Source: Odontesthes bonariensis (Eukaryota > Chordata > Actinopteri > Atheriniformes > Atherinopsidae). From it: a stretch of DNA of 64,000 nucleotides. Each line of letters begins with the position of its first letter. Position 1 is the first letter of the stretch. The stretch lies in assembly GCF_027942865.1 (NCBI RefSeq), contig NC_134526.1, forward strand, positions 10,820,284 to 10,884,283, in the 5' to 3' direction. Shown in pieces: positions 17,701-28,140 of this stretch. The notes under the pieces were generated by a model. It worked only from the letters and a program-made list of their open reading frames with translations, was not told the origin of the DNA and did not search any database. Made by a program: the position numbers and the translations under genes.

Positions 17701-19336
17701 TTTTTAAAGGTGCCAGTCAGAAAACCTGCCCCCTCTCCCATTTGTTGCCATGTTTAGCTTGTGTGGGTAACACAGAGGCAGTGCTGCAAGGAGACAAGAT
17801 GGCTGTGGGATCTTTGGAGCCAGGTGTTTTCAGGCATGATAAAGCTTGCTGTGCGGGCCAACAGAAAATTAAAGGTTTCATGTTGGAGAGAACGATTGTA
17901 TCTGTGGCCTCTTTTTAATATACGAGCAAGCATTTTTTTCCACTTACTGGATCACTGTGCTCTTCATAAATCCACCTAATGTTCATAACCACCACTCTGA
18001 AGCTCTGAAATAGCCAGCCCCAGGGTACAACTCCTGTAGCTCACACCTAGATGGGAAAGGAAAAACACAACAGGAAGAACTCTATCTTATCTCATCTCGA
18101 CTGAGTTAAAAGTTTTACACCAGTGTGGCTGAAAAGAAACCAGGAGATGCATTAACAAAAAACATGAAGTGGTTGAGTTCCCCTCAGCTCACAGTAATGG
18201 TGCTCTGAAGCCCCCGAGGGGTTCATACCTGCAAAGGGAGGAACTGAGCAGAACTTTTCAACCCAGCAGTCCCCTCTGGCCTTCTCATTTTGACCTGTCT
18301 CTGGCCCCTGCCACGACAGCAGCTCTCAGCCTGACTGATTGCGCTCTCATCACTGACCATCAAGCTCAGTGAACTATTAACCTAAATGAAGGGCAGCATC
18401 ACGGACCGCTACTTTATATATATATTTTTTTCTTTCTTGAGCACAAATTCCTATCAATGTTTTCCACTGGCAGGCAGGTGTGAGATACTGGGTGGAGAGA
18501 TTCCCCTGTCTGCTCTGCCTGTCACCTGTGCCTCGGGCTTTAGAAAAGAGAGACAGGAGAGAAGCAGACGGAGCTAGTTTCAACACATTTGGAGAAAAAT
18601 AGCAAGAGCTGTCCAACTGAGAAATGTGAGGTGAATGAAATACGACAAGCTGAGCAGTCACCATCAATCCATTATGTCCAAAATTTTGACTCAGGTGAGC
18701 TATAGGCACATATCCCACCACCCCTAAGCTTCTACCCACCCTGCAGGAAACTGTCTCAGTCTGTCCAGATAGACCCCACAGATAAGAGGCCAAGTAATGA
18801 ATCAAACTGGAAGAGCTGACATTTCTTTTTTTTTCCTCATATGCTTTCTTTTGTTTTACCCCCTCCTATCTCAGGCTGTGAAGAGTGGACTGAAAACAAC
18901 TTGCAAGTGTCACGGTGTTTCCGGCTCTTGTGCCGTACGGACTTGCTGGAAGCAGCTGTCACCTTTTCATGACACCGGGCGGCTGCTGAAGTATCGATAC
19001 GACACTGCTGTTAGAGTGCTGAGCGTCACCAACGCAGCCACGGGGGAGACCGAGCTCGCAGGCCCCCGTCGCCACGGCCAGAGCCTCCGCACTACCGACC
19101 TGGTGTACCTGGAAGACTCCCCGAGCTTCTGCAGGCCCTCCCGCTACTCGCCGGGCACAGGCGGCCGGTCATGCGCCAAAGACACGAGCTGTCAGAGTCT
19201 GTGCTGCGGACGTGGCTACAACACAGCCATGCGCCTCACCAGCCTGTCCTGCCACTGCCAGGTGCGCTGGTGCTGTCACGTGGAGTGTCAAACATGTGTC
19301 AGGGAGGAGGAGGTGTATACATGCAAAAATGCATAA
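14763..19336 (+). CDS. wnt9b: Wnt9b secreted signalling protein, 4 coding exons
   Basis: Wnt9b is a secreted, lipidated glycoprotein that binds Frizzled/LRP receptors. It is known for roles in kidney tubule, facial and liver development. Exons are 14763-14848, 15364-15617, 17235-17500 and 18875-19336 (stop included), in consistent phase, giving 355 aa (human about 357). Residues 1 to about 26 are a hydrophobic signal peptide. YFGLTGRE follows, matching the Wnt9 mature N-terminus. RWNCS (N101) is an N-glycosylation site. [12 protein letters not shown], then WQWGVCGDN, mark Wnt9 in the third exon. The Porcupine lipidation motif [10 protein letters not shown] is at 212-221, with the acylated serine expected at S218. 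The last exon holds the cysteine-rich Wnt hairpin (CCGRGYNT, then WCCHVEC and YTCK near the end). The ATG is preferred because it gives the signal peptide and has a purine-free but C-rich leader; no upstream in-frame ATG fits. It is divergent from arf and co-directional with gosr2. Confidence 0.97.
16242..16273. repeat. Short perfect inverted repeat in wnt9b intron 2
   Basis: Twelve bases at 16242-16253 (TTTTTTGTCCAA) are exactly complementary to 16262-16273, with an 8-nt AT loop. Just upstream (about 16190-16235) is an AT-alternating stretch. This could be a DNA cruciform or RNA hairpin, or simply a by-product of low-complexity sequence. No function is implied. Confidence 0.6.
16580..16950 (+). 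promoter_or_regulatory. Candidate enhancer block in wnt9b intron 2
   Basis: The block contains a consensus TCF/LEF site CTTTGATC at 16842-16849, homeodomain-type cores (ATTGATTAG near 16578-16587 and TAATTAATTGG near 16877-16887) and is less simple in composition than its surroundings. Wnt genes are often autoregulated or driven by homeodomain factors through intronic elements. Whether this block is conserved in other fish is unknown, so this is a suggestion only. Confidence 0.3.
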
Positions 19337-19965
19337 AGACTTGAAAAAGGGAAAGAATGATGGACTGCAGCAGTGGGAAAATGTGATTAAGATTGATCTT
19401 CAACGAGACTGAACTGTAATCTATTACAGACAATCCACTGAGGGATCTCACATCAAAGCGTGTGTTTGCAGATCTCTTTTCTGACTTGCATGTTATTTTG
19501 GGAGGAATATACTAATGTATCATTATAATATTGCTACAGACTTGCTTACTGACAGCTTACTGTTGATAAGGATGTTTTTAAACTAACCTGCTTTTTTTCT
19601 CGCTGGATGCACTGAAATCCCACTTTTTTGGGGGGAAAGAGGGAAAAAAGCTCTTAAAACAGATGCTGGACTGGAAGCATCCAGCAATGCAGCGCCGAAT
19701 CCCAAATGCCTGGGAGCTCTGACACTGACTTTATTGTTTCATAATTGTCTTCTGACATTTTACTATTTATTGTGTCATTCTTTGTGTCTGTCACACTGCT
19801 GCTTTATACTTTAAATCTTGTAATCAAATTTTGCCAATAAGGCAGAAATGAACTCAAGAGGAAGCTACCTGTCTGTCTTTCTGACTGCTGTGTTGATATT
19901 TTCTGCTGTGGAGAACTTTTAAAGTTTCTTTTTGAGTAAAAGCACTTGAGTTGCTCTTGCTACAT

Positions 19966-19971
19966 ATTAAA
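19966..19971 (+). terminator. Candidate wnt9b polyadenylation signal
   Basis: ATTAAA, the commonest variant signal, occurs about 630 nt after the wnt9b stop codon in a T-rich setting. No AATAAA is present between the stop and this point (AATAAG occurs at about 19836). A longer 3' UTR is possible. Confidence 0.35.
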
Positions 19972-21689
19972 CAAATTGTATTGTTAATGTTAAGGTCTAA
20001 ATTTATGCATAGCTAGAATCACTGGAAGCTTTGAGGGATGGCGGACACCACTGACTGGGGTTATCGTGTAAACAAAGAAGCTGGGTTTCAGTTGCTCTTA
20101 TGGAAATGTCTATGGAAATCTCTACATGTCGAGTAATGCGTGCTGAGCAGAACAAAGGCAGAGGGTAACAGTGAGGGAAACACGGAACATTGTCTTTGAA
20201 AATCAGTTTAATTTGGGAACATACCAGCCCTGCTCTTCTATTTCAACTTTTAATAGAAACCCACACTTTCCTATACTTTTAAGTGTAAAATTGCCCGACT
20301 GAACTATTTGGTCTTCAAAGTCGAAATTAGCCACATCTTTGTTCTCTGTGCCTTTGAAGTGGGTCAGTCATGCTCCCTATTTTCCCTAATTGCTAATCAA
20401 AGAAAATCACCATGTTTACTCCTCTAATGTCCAACTCTATGTCCATGTGTGCAGGTCAAAAGTGCATGTTGGACCCAAAACATCTGTTTTTATCGGCCAC
20501 TTTATGGTTTGTCTAAGCGATTCCGAACTGTATATGTGAAATGAATATAACTCATAGTGTGGCCCCAGGCGTCTGACAATGTGGAATCATAATTTTCTAC
20601 CTCACTTCAACTTTTGGCAAATATCAGTAAGATTTATGAGCTATGGAGAGTTATCCTCTCTGTAGATACATGTTTTTTCCTTCTGCATTTGTTTGAAATT
20701 TCATATTCTAGATGTCTGTGCAGGTCGTTTGAATGTGGGAATATATATAACCATTATTCAAAAGTGAGTGCTTTTTTATCTTGTTGCTTCACACTTTTAT
20801 TTAAAACAAATAAGGTAATAAAAAGACATACATTCGTAAGACCTACGAGCTTATTGTGTCTTACTCAGTTGCTGCAGGCGGTCACACTCAACCGTGCCAT
20901 CACAAACACGTCATGTAATCCACACGCAATGGAGAAGCGAGCGCAGTCCACCTGACTGAAACTCTGGAAAGCCGCTTCCTGCTGATGACGCCCTGCCCTC
21001 CTTTTCATCTGAAAGTACTGTGGTCTCGCTGCATCACCCTAAACCACCCAGTAAAAGGCGAGGGGTGGGTGGGCGGAGGGCACGCTTACAGGTGTTGTGC
21101 CTCTGGCCAGCACACCAGCCACAATGACAATCATAATGACGACGATAACAAAGGTGATTACTCAGAGAAGCACTGCCTTGCGGAGCATTTGACCCCCAAA
21201 ATTGCTGTTAGAAAGTTACAACGGGCAGCCGCACAACCATGATGAGAACAGTTTATGTGCTATTATCCGTGAATCATAACTTTCCACCCATCAGTGAATG
21301 TACAGCACACAGAGGGCTATTGTATGAAGTATTTACAGTGTACTCTGGTGCTTTGATGTTGCTGTCTAAGTACTGTGATTACGCATTATCATTCGTTATT
21401 AGAACATCAACTTCAGATCCAAAGTATTGGAGTCAATTATAAAACAATTTCACAGGTTTAATTACCTTAAAAATGTCATTATGGATGATAGTGCAGTATT
21501 ATAGAAGCAAATTATCTCTCCATATGATGGGTATACTGGTCTTGCCCTGGGGACAAGAATCTCTTTGAATTTATACCAAAACTACCTTTTTGTTGTCAGT
21601 CCTAAAAGAGAACAGAACCAAATGCCCTTAAATGGGGTGAATTTGAAACTTGGTTTAGCATCATGAATCTTTTAAAGATGATTCGCAAG
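19972..21689. other. Spacer downstream of wnt9b
   Basis: No gene is seen; frames are short and unrecognised. A GC-richer patch lies at about 20870-21240. In mouse an IAP insertion a few kb 3' of Wnt9b alters its expression and predisposes to cleft lip (clf1), so regulatory DNA in this flank would not be surprising, but none is provable here. Confidence 0.45.
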
Positions 21690-22090
21690 TATCATAAAGC
21701 AATATCTTATTTACAATAGAACATAGAAAACATGTCCAATCTTGAAAGTGACACGTTTTACTGTTTCATGAAAAAAAAATAATAATTTGATGGCAGCAGC
21801 ATGTCTCAAAAAAGTTGGGAGTAGGGCAACTATGCAACTCAAGCGATTGTAATCCTATATCAGACAAGAATGGGACGACATCCCTCTGTCAAAGGTCCAA
21901 CGGCTGGCCTTCTCAGTTCCCAGACATTTACAGACTTTTGTTAAAAGAAGGGATGTTACACCGTGGTGAACATGGCCTGGTCCCAAGTTTTTTTAGACAT
22001 TTTGCTGCAATCAACTTCAAGACGAGTTAATATTTTTCATGAGATGGCTACATGTCTCACTTTCAACATCTGACATATTTTCTATGTTGT
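21690..22090 (+). mobile_element. Internally deleted Tc1-type element
   Basis: This belongs to the same family as 1859-3043. The left part (about 21690-21834) is the family's 5' non-coding region, ending in CTCAAAAAAGTTGGGAG. It is joined directly to the 3' end of the transposase region, from GACAAGAATGGGACGACAT at about 21863 through the stop region and 3' flank to about 22080. Most of the transposase is missing. The terminal inverted repeats are not clearly preserved. Confidence 0.7.
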
Positions 22091-25000
22091 ATTAGTTCAG
22101 TCAGAGCTTTAATTTCAACAGGCTTACTTTCATAAGAACAGTAGCAATTCTAGCTTGATATTGCTCAGCAGCAGACATTACTTAACCAATATATCACAAA
22201 AGTTCCATATTCTCACCTTAAGTGCTATATTTCAGATCTTAATGATTAATCAGCCTCTAAAGTTAAAATCAAGATTTAAAACTTCCTTACTTTAGCTGAA
22301 AAGCAGTTGTTTTTCTTATGGAGAGATAAAATGGTTTTCACTGCAACAATATGTTTTGGTCCATTTAATAACAGCATCATATTACCTGTATGAACCTTTG
22401 CATGTGTCCTTTGCTACAAATCTAATTTCCCCTCCCAGATAATAAAGTTGAGAACCTCAGTAATACATGAAATGCGTCAGTGTCTTTCCAATGACTCAGG
22501 TCAAACAGGTTCACATCGCCATGCTACTGTCTCACCATATTAACTCATCATATTATAATATTGCAGATCAATATTTAACTCTATTCTGCATGAATGTCAC
22601 GTATTAAAACAAACACATTCCTCTCGGCAGAGCTGCGGGACAGAAAAGGAGACGGAGAAGTGTGTCATGGGTGGACTGGGGTTGAGATATTGAAGGACAT
22701 AAACGAAAGACATGAGGATGGATGGATGAGAAGGGATACTTTGTGGCCCCAGGAGGCCTATCCCCTGCTGCTACTGCTGTTGTTTTATAATGAACTCCTA
22801 AAGCCTTCATTTCCCTCACGACTCTGAGTGGAGGGGGTGCAGAGATGGGGGCTGCTGAGTCCAAAGCTGGATTCGCACGCACAAGCCCCGAGGGTGGCTG
22901 CTTTGAGCAGGGTGGGGGGCTGGACTGAGCAGGGGTGCAATAGGCAAGCTCCTGTGTCTGTGTTTGAAAGAGTCCTGACAGGAGACAGGTGAGCGCAGAG
23001 AGGTTTTTGCATATATGTGTGAGCATACCTGCCATGTGCACACCTGTGGTCACTTCAGTGGGACTGATACACGAGTGTGTGTTTGTAGTGAGGTTTTCCT
23101 GTGCGGGTGTGGGCTGCTGTATGCTGGAGCTTCTCTCTGTCACCCTAAGACACTAAGCAACATAGATTATGTAGGTAGACACAGAGGTAACACTATCTCT
23201 TGTGTCTGCATTGACTTGGTTCAGGTAAAGGTTACCATGCCATGCGGGGCCGCAGCTCTGCATCCAGCTCTGATTCCGATGATAAATTGGCGAACCCATG
23301 CCGGAGTATTTTTTCAGATATGTATGATATTTGCGTTGCTAAGCAAAAAAGATATTATCCATTGCAACTTACATAGCTTTCAGGTTTATACATCACTCAT
23401 TTGAACGGTAGATGTTAACTGAAGCGTAGAAAGCTTAGTAAATACTTTGCTCAAGGACACAAAGCGCCTGTAATCGGAACCTGTGAGCCTCAGGTCAAAC
23501 ATCTAAACCCTTCAAGACTTCCACCTCTGAAGAGTAGACACTTAGATAGCATTAGCACCGGGCCTAATCCCCTGCACCCTGACATTGCACGGAGGATGTT
23601 AAGTGATGCAAATGAAGAGGAAATAAACTGATTTGATGAAAATTTAAAAAAAAAAAGAAAAAAGAAAAAGAGAAGGCAAGAGCAATTTCTGATTGTAGCA
23701 TGGGGTAGGAATTTGGAATGTGAAATGACTAATGCAATTGCTCAACCCACAACAAGAACATGCACTGCCTAGAGCTATCACAAGGCTGAGTGCATACCTG
23801 TACAGGGGGGCGGGTGAGTGGGGTTAATTCAGAGGGTGATTCGGGCTGGGATGGTGACTGAGCTCCTTGCAGAGGGTAATGAGACACATGATTCAAATGA
23901 TGGATCTTCACCTGAAGGTGGGAAAAAAATAAACCGAACAGAATCTTCTTACATTACAAATGATTAGATATTTTTAAATCATGCACAAAAGACTCAAGAT
24001 TAAAATCAAGTGTGCCAGGATTCAGCGAGCTCTTGTCTTTGGGTTTACAAGACAATAACAATCAAACCTGAGAACTGGCCCTAATCTTAGAGTTTAAATA
24101 TTTAACCCATGAATCAATAGAAGAGTCTGTTTTGATTATCAACTAACCAAAGTCTGTTTATGGGATCTGGAATATCTTTTTTTTTCTTTCTAAATTTTGA
24201 ACATGTCAGCTTGAGGATGTGGCAAACTGCTTGCTACAGAAGTAGTGCCAATGAACTACTTTCACACAGCAAAGATACCTGCAAATGTTTACTGGATTCC
24301 TATTGAACAGTCCACTGTGTGCCCCTCCTCCCCACTAACTCCCCATTGGGAAGCTTCTGGGGGAGGCTTTTCCCATGCTGCTCGACAGTAACACCTGCAG
24401 CTCTAACAGTAGAGTTTACAAGGCAGCCACTGAGATAGGACATGATAAGACCTTGTGCACCCTCACAATTGACTCCCCCTGCTCAACGTATGGCACTCCT
24501 CTTACTTTTCTCTCACAAACACGCACAGCCGGGCACACAAACACACACTCTGACCTCCATCACAAGCAAAGCAAAACTTTCCCACGTCAACAATGTCCAA
24601 GTAAGAAAAACACAGATAAAGGCCAGAGCTATGTGTTCTCCTCAACCAGCAACATCCCAGAAAATAAGTCTGGTATGTTGTCTGTGATTATTTGTAATCT
24701 CTATAGCTGCTAAATTTGTGCCATCTTTGGTTTATGCTCTTGAGTGTTCACAATTAAATCATCACTGTCATTAAAGGATTCAAGCACACAATGAGTTACC
24801 GTCAAAATCCGATGTTTTTTGAGCTCCGTGAGCCACACACTAAGCTGACTGACACATGACTTAATCACGAGCGTGCGGTTTAGAGTGGCAGCATGGTAAG
24901 TAGGAAGCTGTCAGGCAGGGGAAGCCCGATGCAGGGATCTGTGCGTTGCTGTTTATGTTCCCATCCCTGCTTAGCTGTCATCCAGCCTTGAAGGTGGAAA

Positions 25001-27949
25001 GCATCTCCTCATCCTTTAGAGATCTGTGTGTCACAGGTGGCATGGCTATGGCTGAATGCCATTGACATGTGGGAAAGCACCCCTTTCTCTGTTCCAAAGG
25101 GAAGCAAACAAGGTCCAAATGATGTTTTATGAAGAACCATTTCATGAAAAGGATTTCAAATTTCAAATGGGAAGCTTGACTGCGTCAAATAAGTTGGAAA
25201 TCTAGAAATAAGTTCCCGTGTTAAATCTCAAACTTGTAAAAAAACACAATATTCATTTACTGAAACAAATAACATGTAACAAGTAATTGTAAATGCACAT
25301 AAACTGCAGCAATGGACATATTATTAGACAATAGGGCGTATTCCTCTTTGAGTTCAGTCTACAATTCTATTTGTTCCTTTTTTTGTGCAAACATTGCATT
25401 GCTGGCAGTGTAAATCCAAGTATCTAGCATCTGACCTGGTACGAGCGACAACAGGGGTGGTCAGTCAGATTCCTGGAGGGGTTGGGGGATGGCATCCTCT
25501 CTGATCCACTCCTGGACCCCGTTCCCACCAAAACCCACGGAGACGTTGGGAGCTTATGAGTTTCTCCTGTCATCTCTGACAGCCTCTCATTTGCTTTCAT
25601 TCAACATCTCATCACGGCTTCAAAGACGAGTGGCTCATCTCCCTCAGGGGGGAGCGAGAAGATCAGTGTGCCTTCAAAAAATGAATGGTATCCAAAAATT
25701 GTTGACCCAAGGCAATTTTGCTCCTCATAATTGGCTTCTCCACTCTGTCTTTCTTGGGCAATCATTGCAGAGTTATGATGCATTATACTGCCTGGAAAAC
25801 ATCATTAAGTTTGTGTGTATAGACAATTCCATAACATATAATTTTCCCTCGGTGAACAAAACAGTGTTATTAAGGTTTGTAGTCTTTGAGTACACTGAGT
25901 GCTTTCTTCCTTTAGCGAACAATTAAGCTGCTGCAGTGTTGTATAACTAGGATGGGGGGAACAATACAGCATAACATTTTGTTTGGTTTCAAAAAGACTC
26001 CCAAAGAGACACAATATGGTGCTGAGAAATATCTCCTTTTTTTTCTTTTTTGAATGTTTCATTCATGTACAGCACAGTGCATTTACAAATTCCAACTTAC
26101 AAAGCTCTTGTCTAAATGTAAGCAATATGAAACATTTAATTGGTTTTACATAATAAATACTTTTTCAGATTAAGATTTTTTTTCAAGTGAGCTATTTTAA
26201 AAGATATAGATTGAACAAACCAGTAAATCAAGTTATAAAGCCCAAATGTTTTGAGTATCTGAGACCAAACCCTGATTTTGTACTATTCATGTGTATTTAG
26301 GTGTGATAGCAACCTTTTTACATCAAATTAGGTGTAAGCACAAGTGACATCTCGGTCAGTCAGAGGGGCATGATTGAGTTCCACACCTGGAGTCCGGATT
26401 CCAGTTTGTGCCCGTGGTGCTCAGGTGCAAGGGAAAATCTGTAAGCTCATCTCATCCTTTCCTCAGGGCTGAAACAATAAAGGACAGATGGAGAGAACCC
26501 CACGACCTAAGTTCGCCTCATGTACGGCTCAGAAAAGGTTTGACGGGGGGGCTTATTCTTCCTCTCTTTGGTTCTTTTCTGTTCTGAGCAGCAAGTTGAA
26601 GCTGTGCACATCCAACTGTTGCCCCGGGGATTTGTTATGACAACCGAAAACGGTGAACAGCAAGAGCAAGAAGTGGCATGAACAAATCTCAGGGTTTCTG
26701 ATGGGTGGGGGTTGGTGAAAAAGACCTCTGTTGAGAAGTGTCTAGCCTGAAGATACAACCATCAACTCATGTACCACCAGGCCGCCGCGGGAAAACCGTC
26801 TGGGCTGACTTCTGTTTGCTGTGCTGAAGGAGAAAAACAAATTCAGCTATCACTGGCAAACGGGAGCTTGTAACAACTCATGCAGATAATTACGTTAAAG
26901 GATGCTTGAATTGACTTTACTTGCTCGCCATGCATTCATTGGTTCTGCCCTCCCAAACCAGCAGACACCACAATGACGGATGTCTGAGGTAAGGTGATTG
27001 AGATGTGGTTTTGTCAAGGTGCCAGGCAGCGCCCTAGGATGATTTTCCTCCCTCTAAATCACCAAAGAACCATTATGAAATTTTCACATCTTGTTCTGGG
27101 AAATTCAATCATGCCACTTTCACACAGTACTCTGTGTCAGAGTCAGCCTGTGACTGGCAAATTCACAAACACCCCATCTCCTCTCTCTGACATCCTCTCT
27201 ACAGTGATCTGCGACTCTCACAATGAAAAGATTGATAGTATAAGCTTTGGTGCATCTGACTGCAGGCAAGAAGGAGGCCTCTGGATAGACAAACAGGAAT
27301 ACTCTGACATCTATCTGTGGAAAAACAGAATAGCCTAATTAGACCCAGTCAGGGAGAGCTGACAAAAGCTAGCCTCGGGATATGCTTCTCAGACTCTTTC
27401 TTGTCACACGTCTACATGTCAACAGATTATACATCTGCACTCTAAGTGTGTGGGTCAAAGGAATCTCTGCCAGTTACTACCTTTAAGAGAGTATAAAGTG
27501 TAATGGAAAATGTAGGCCACAGCTGAGATTTAAAGTGGAGAAGTGCAGCATCAAATGATGGAAGACAATTATGGGGTAACTCTGGCGTCTGCACAACATG
27601 CAGTGCTAACATGGTGTCACGTTTCACCTGATGTATAACAGCATTATGGAATTTAAAACCTCGAAAAGGTCATTCTAAAGAAAATTAACAAAAAATGAGA
27701 TATGTGTTGGGATCCTTTGTAGTTTGTTTACTGCATCCAACAGGGATACACACATTTTATGTAACGCCAAAGATCGTATATCAACCATTTATTTTTCTCA
27801 CGAAAGCACTAACCGTGTCTATGACTTTCTTGTGTCGACGTGAAAATATCACAACATACCCGTCTCTAAAGAGAGAACTGAGTATACACTTGTTGTATGA
27901 CATTTACAGTTTCTACAATTCAAGGCAGAGTGAGTCCTCCTCATTTCGT
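22091..27949. other. Gene-free interval between wnt9b and gosr2
   Basis: No gene could be supported. The longest frames (22604-23143 minus, 179 codons; 25489-25926 plus, 145 codons) are unrecognised, proline/serine or mixed in composition, and lack partner exons. An A-rich run occurs at about 23647-23672. Several moderately complex stretches without simple repeats (about 24980-25190, 25590-25800, 26790-27010) are candidates for conserved regulatory DNA serving wnt9b. This is inferred from texture only. Confidence 0.5.
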
Positions 27950-28140
27950 TTTCTCTTTCATCGGGTGACGCCGCGCAGCTTCCTCTTAGCTACTTCCGTA
28001 CACAAAATCTCGGCTGATGACGTGTACACTCCTCCACCGTTAGCTGGCAAGCTAGCTTAGCCACTTGTCAGAATAAAGGTGCTCTGGTAAAGTGGCGATA
28101 TAAGTGAGAGGGGAGAAAGCGTTTCGTTAAATCGATAAAA
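27950..28140 (+). promoter_or_regulatory. gosr2 promoter and 5' UTR
   Basis: This GC-richer stretch lies just upstream of the gosr2 ATG. It has ETS-type CTTCCG/TTCCTC elements (about 27979-27999), a TGACGTGT element at 28018-28025 (an ATF/CREB-type site close to the ATF6/XBP1 consensus TGACGTGG/A) and GTTAGC/GCTAGC motifs at 28039-28056. There is no TATA box at a sensible distance. It looks like a housekeeping promoter. Confidence 0.5.

Noticed and set aside
18377..18805. Minus-strand 142-codon frame in wnt9b intron 3
   Set aside because: Antisense to an intron, unrecognised, and no supporting signals.
22604..23143. Minus-strand 179-codon frame between wnt9b and gosr2
   Set aside because: Unrecognised, Pro/Ser/Thr-rich, no flanking splice sites or promoter; the longest chance frame of a GC-richer patch.
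23430..23520. Sequence like CTCAAGGACAC followed by a CCTGTGAGCCTC-type tail
   Set aside because: It faintly recalls the tail of some fish SINE or LINE elements, but the match is short and no other element parts are nearby.
25489..25926. Plus-strand 145-codon frame between wnt9b and gosr2
   Set aside because: No recognisable domain, mixed composition, no exon partners.
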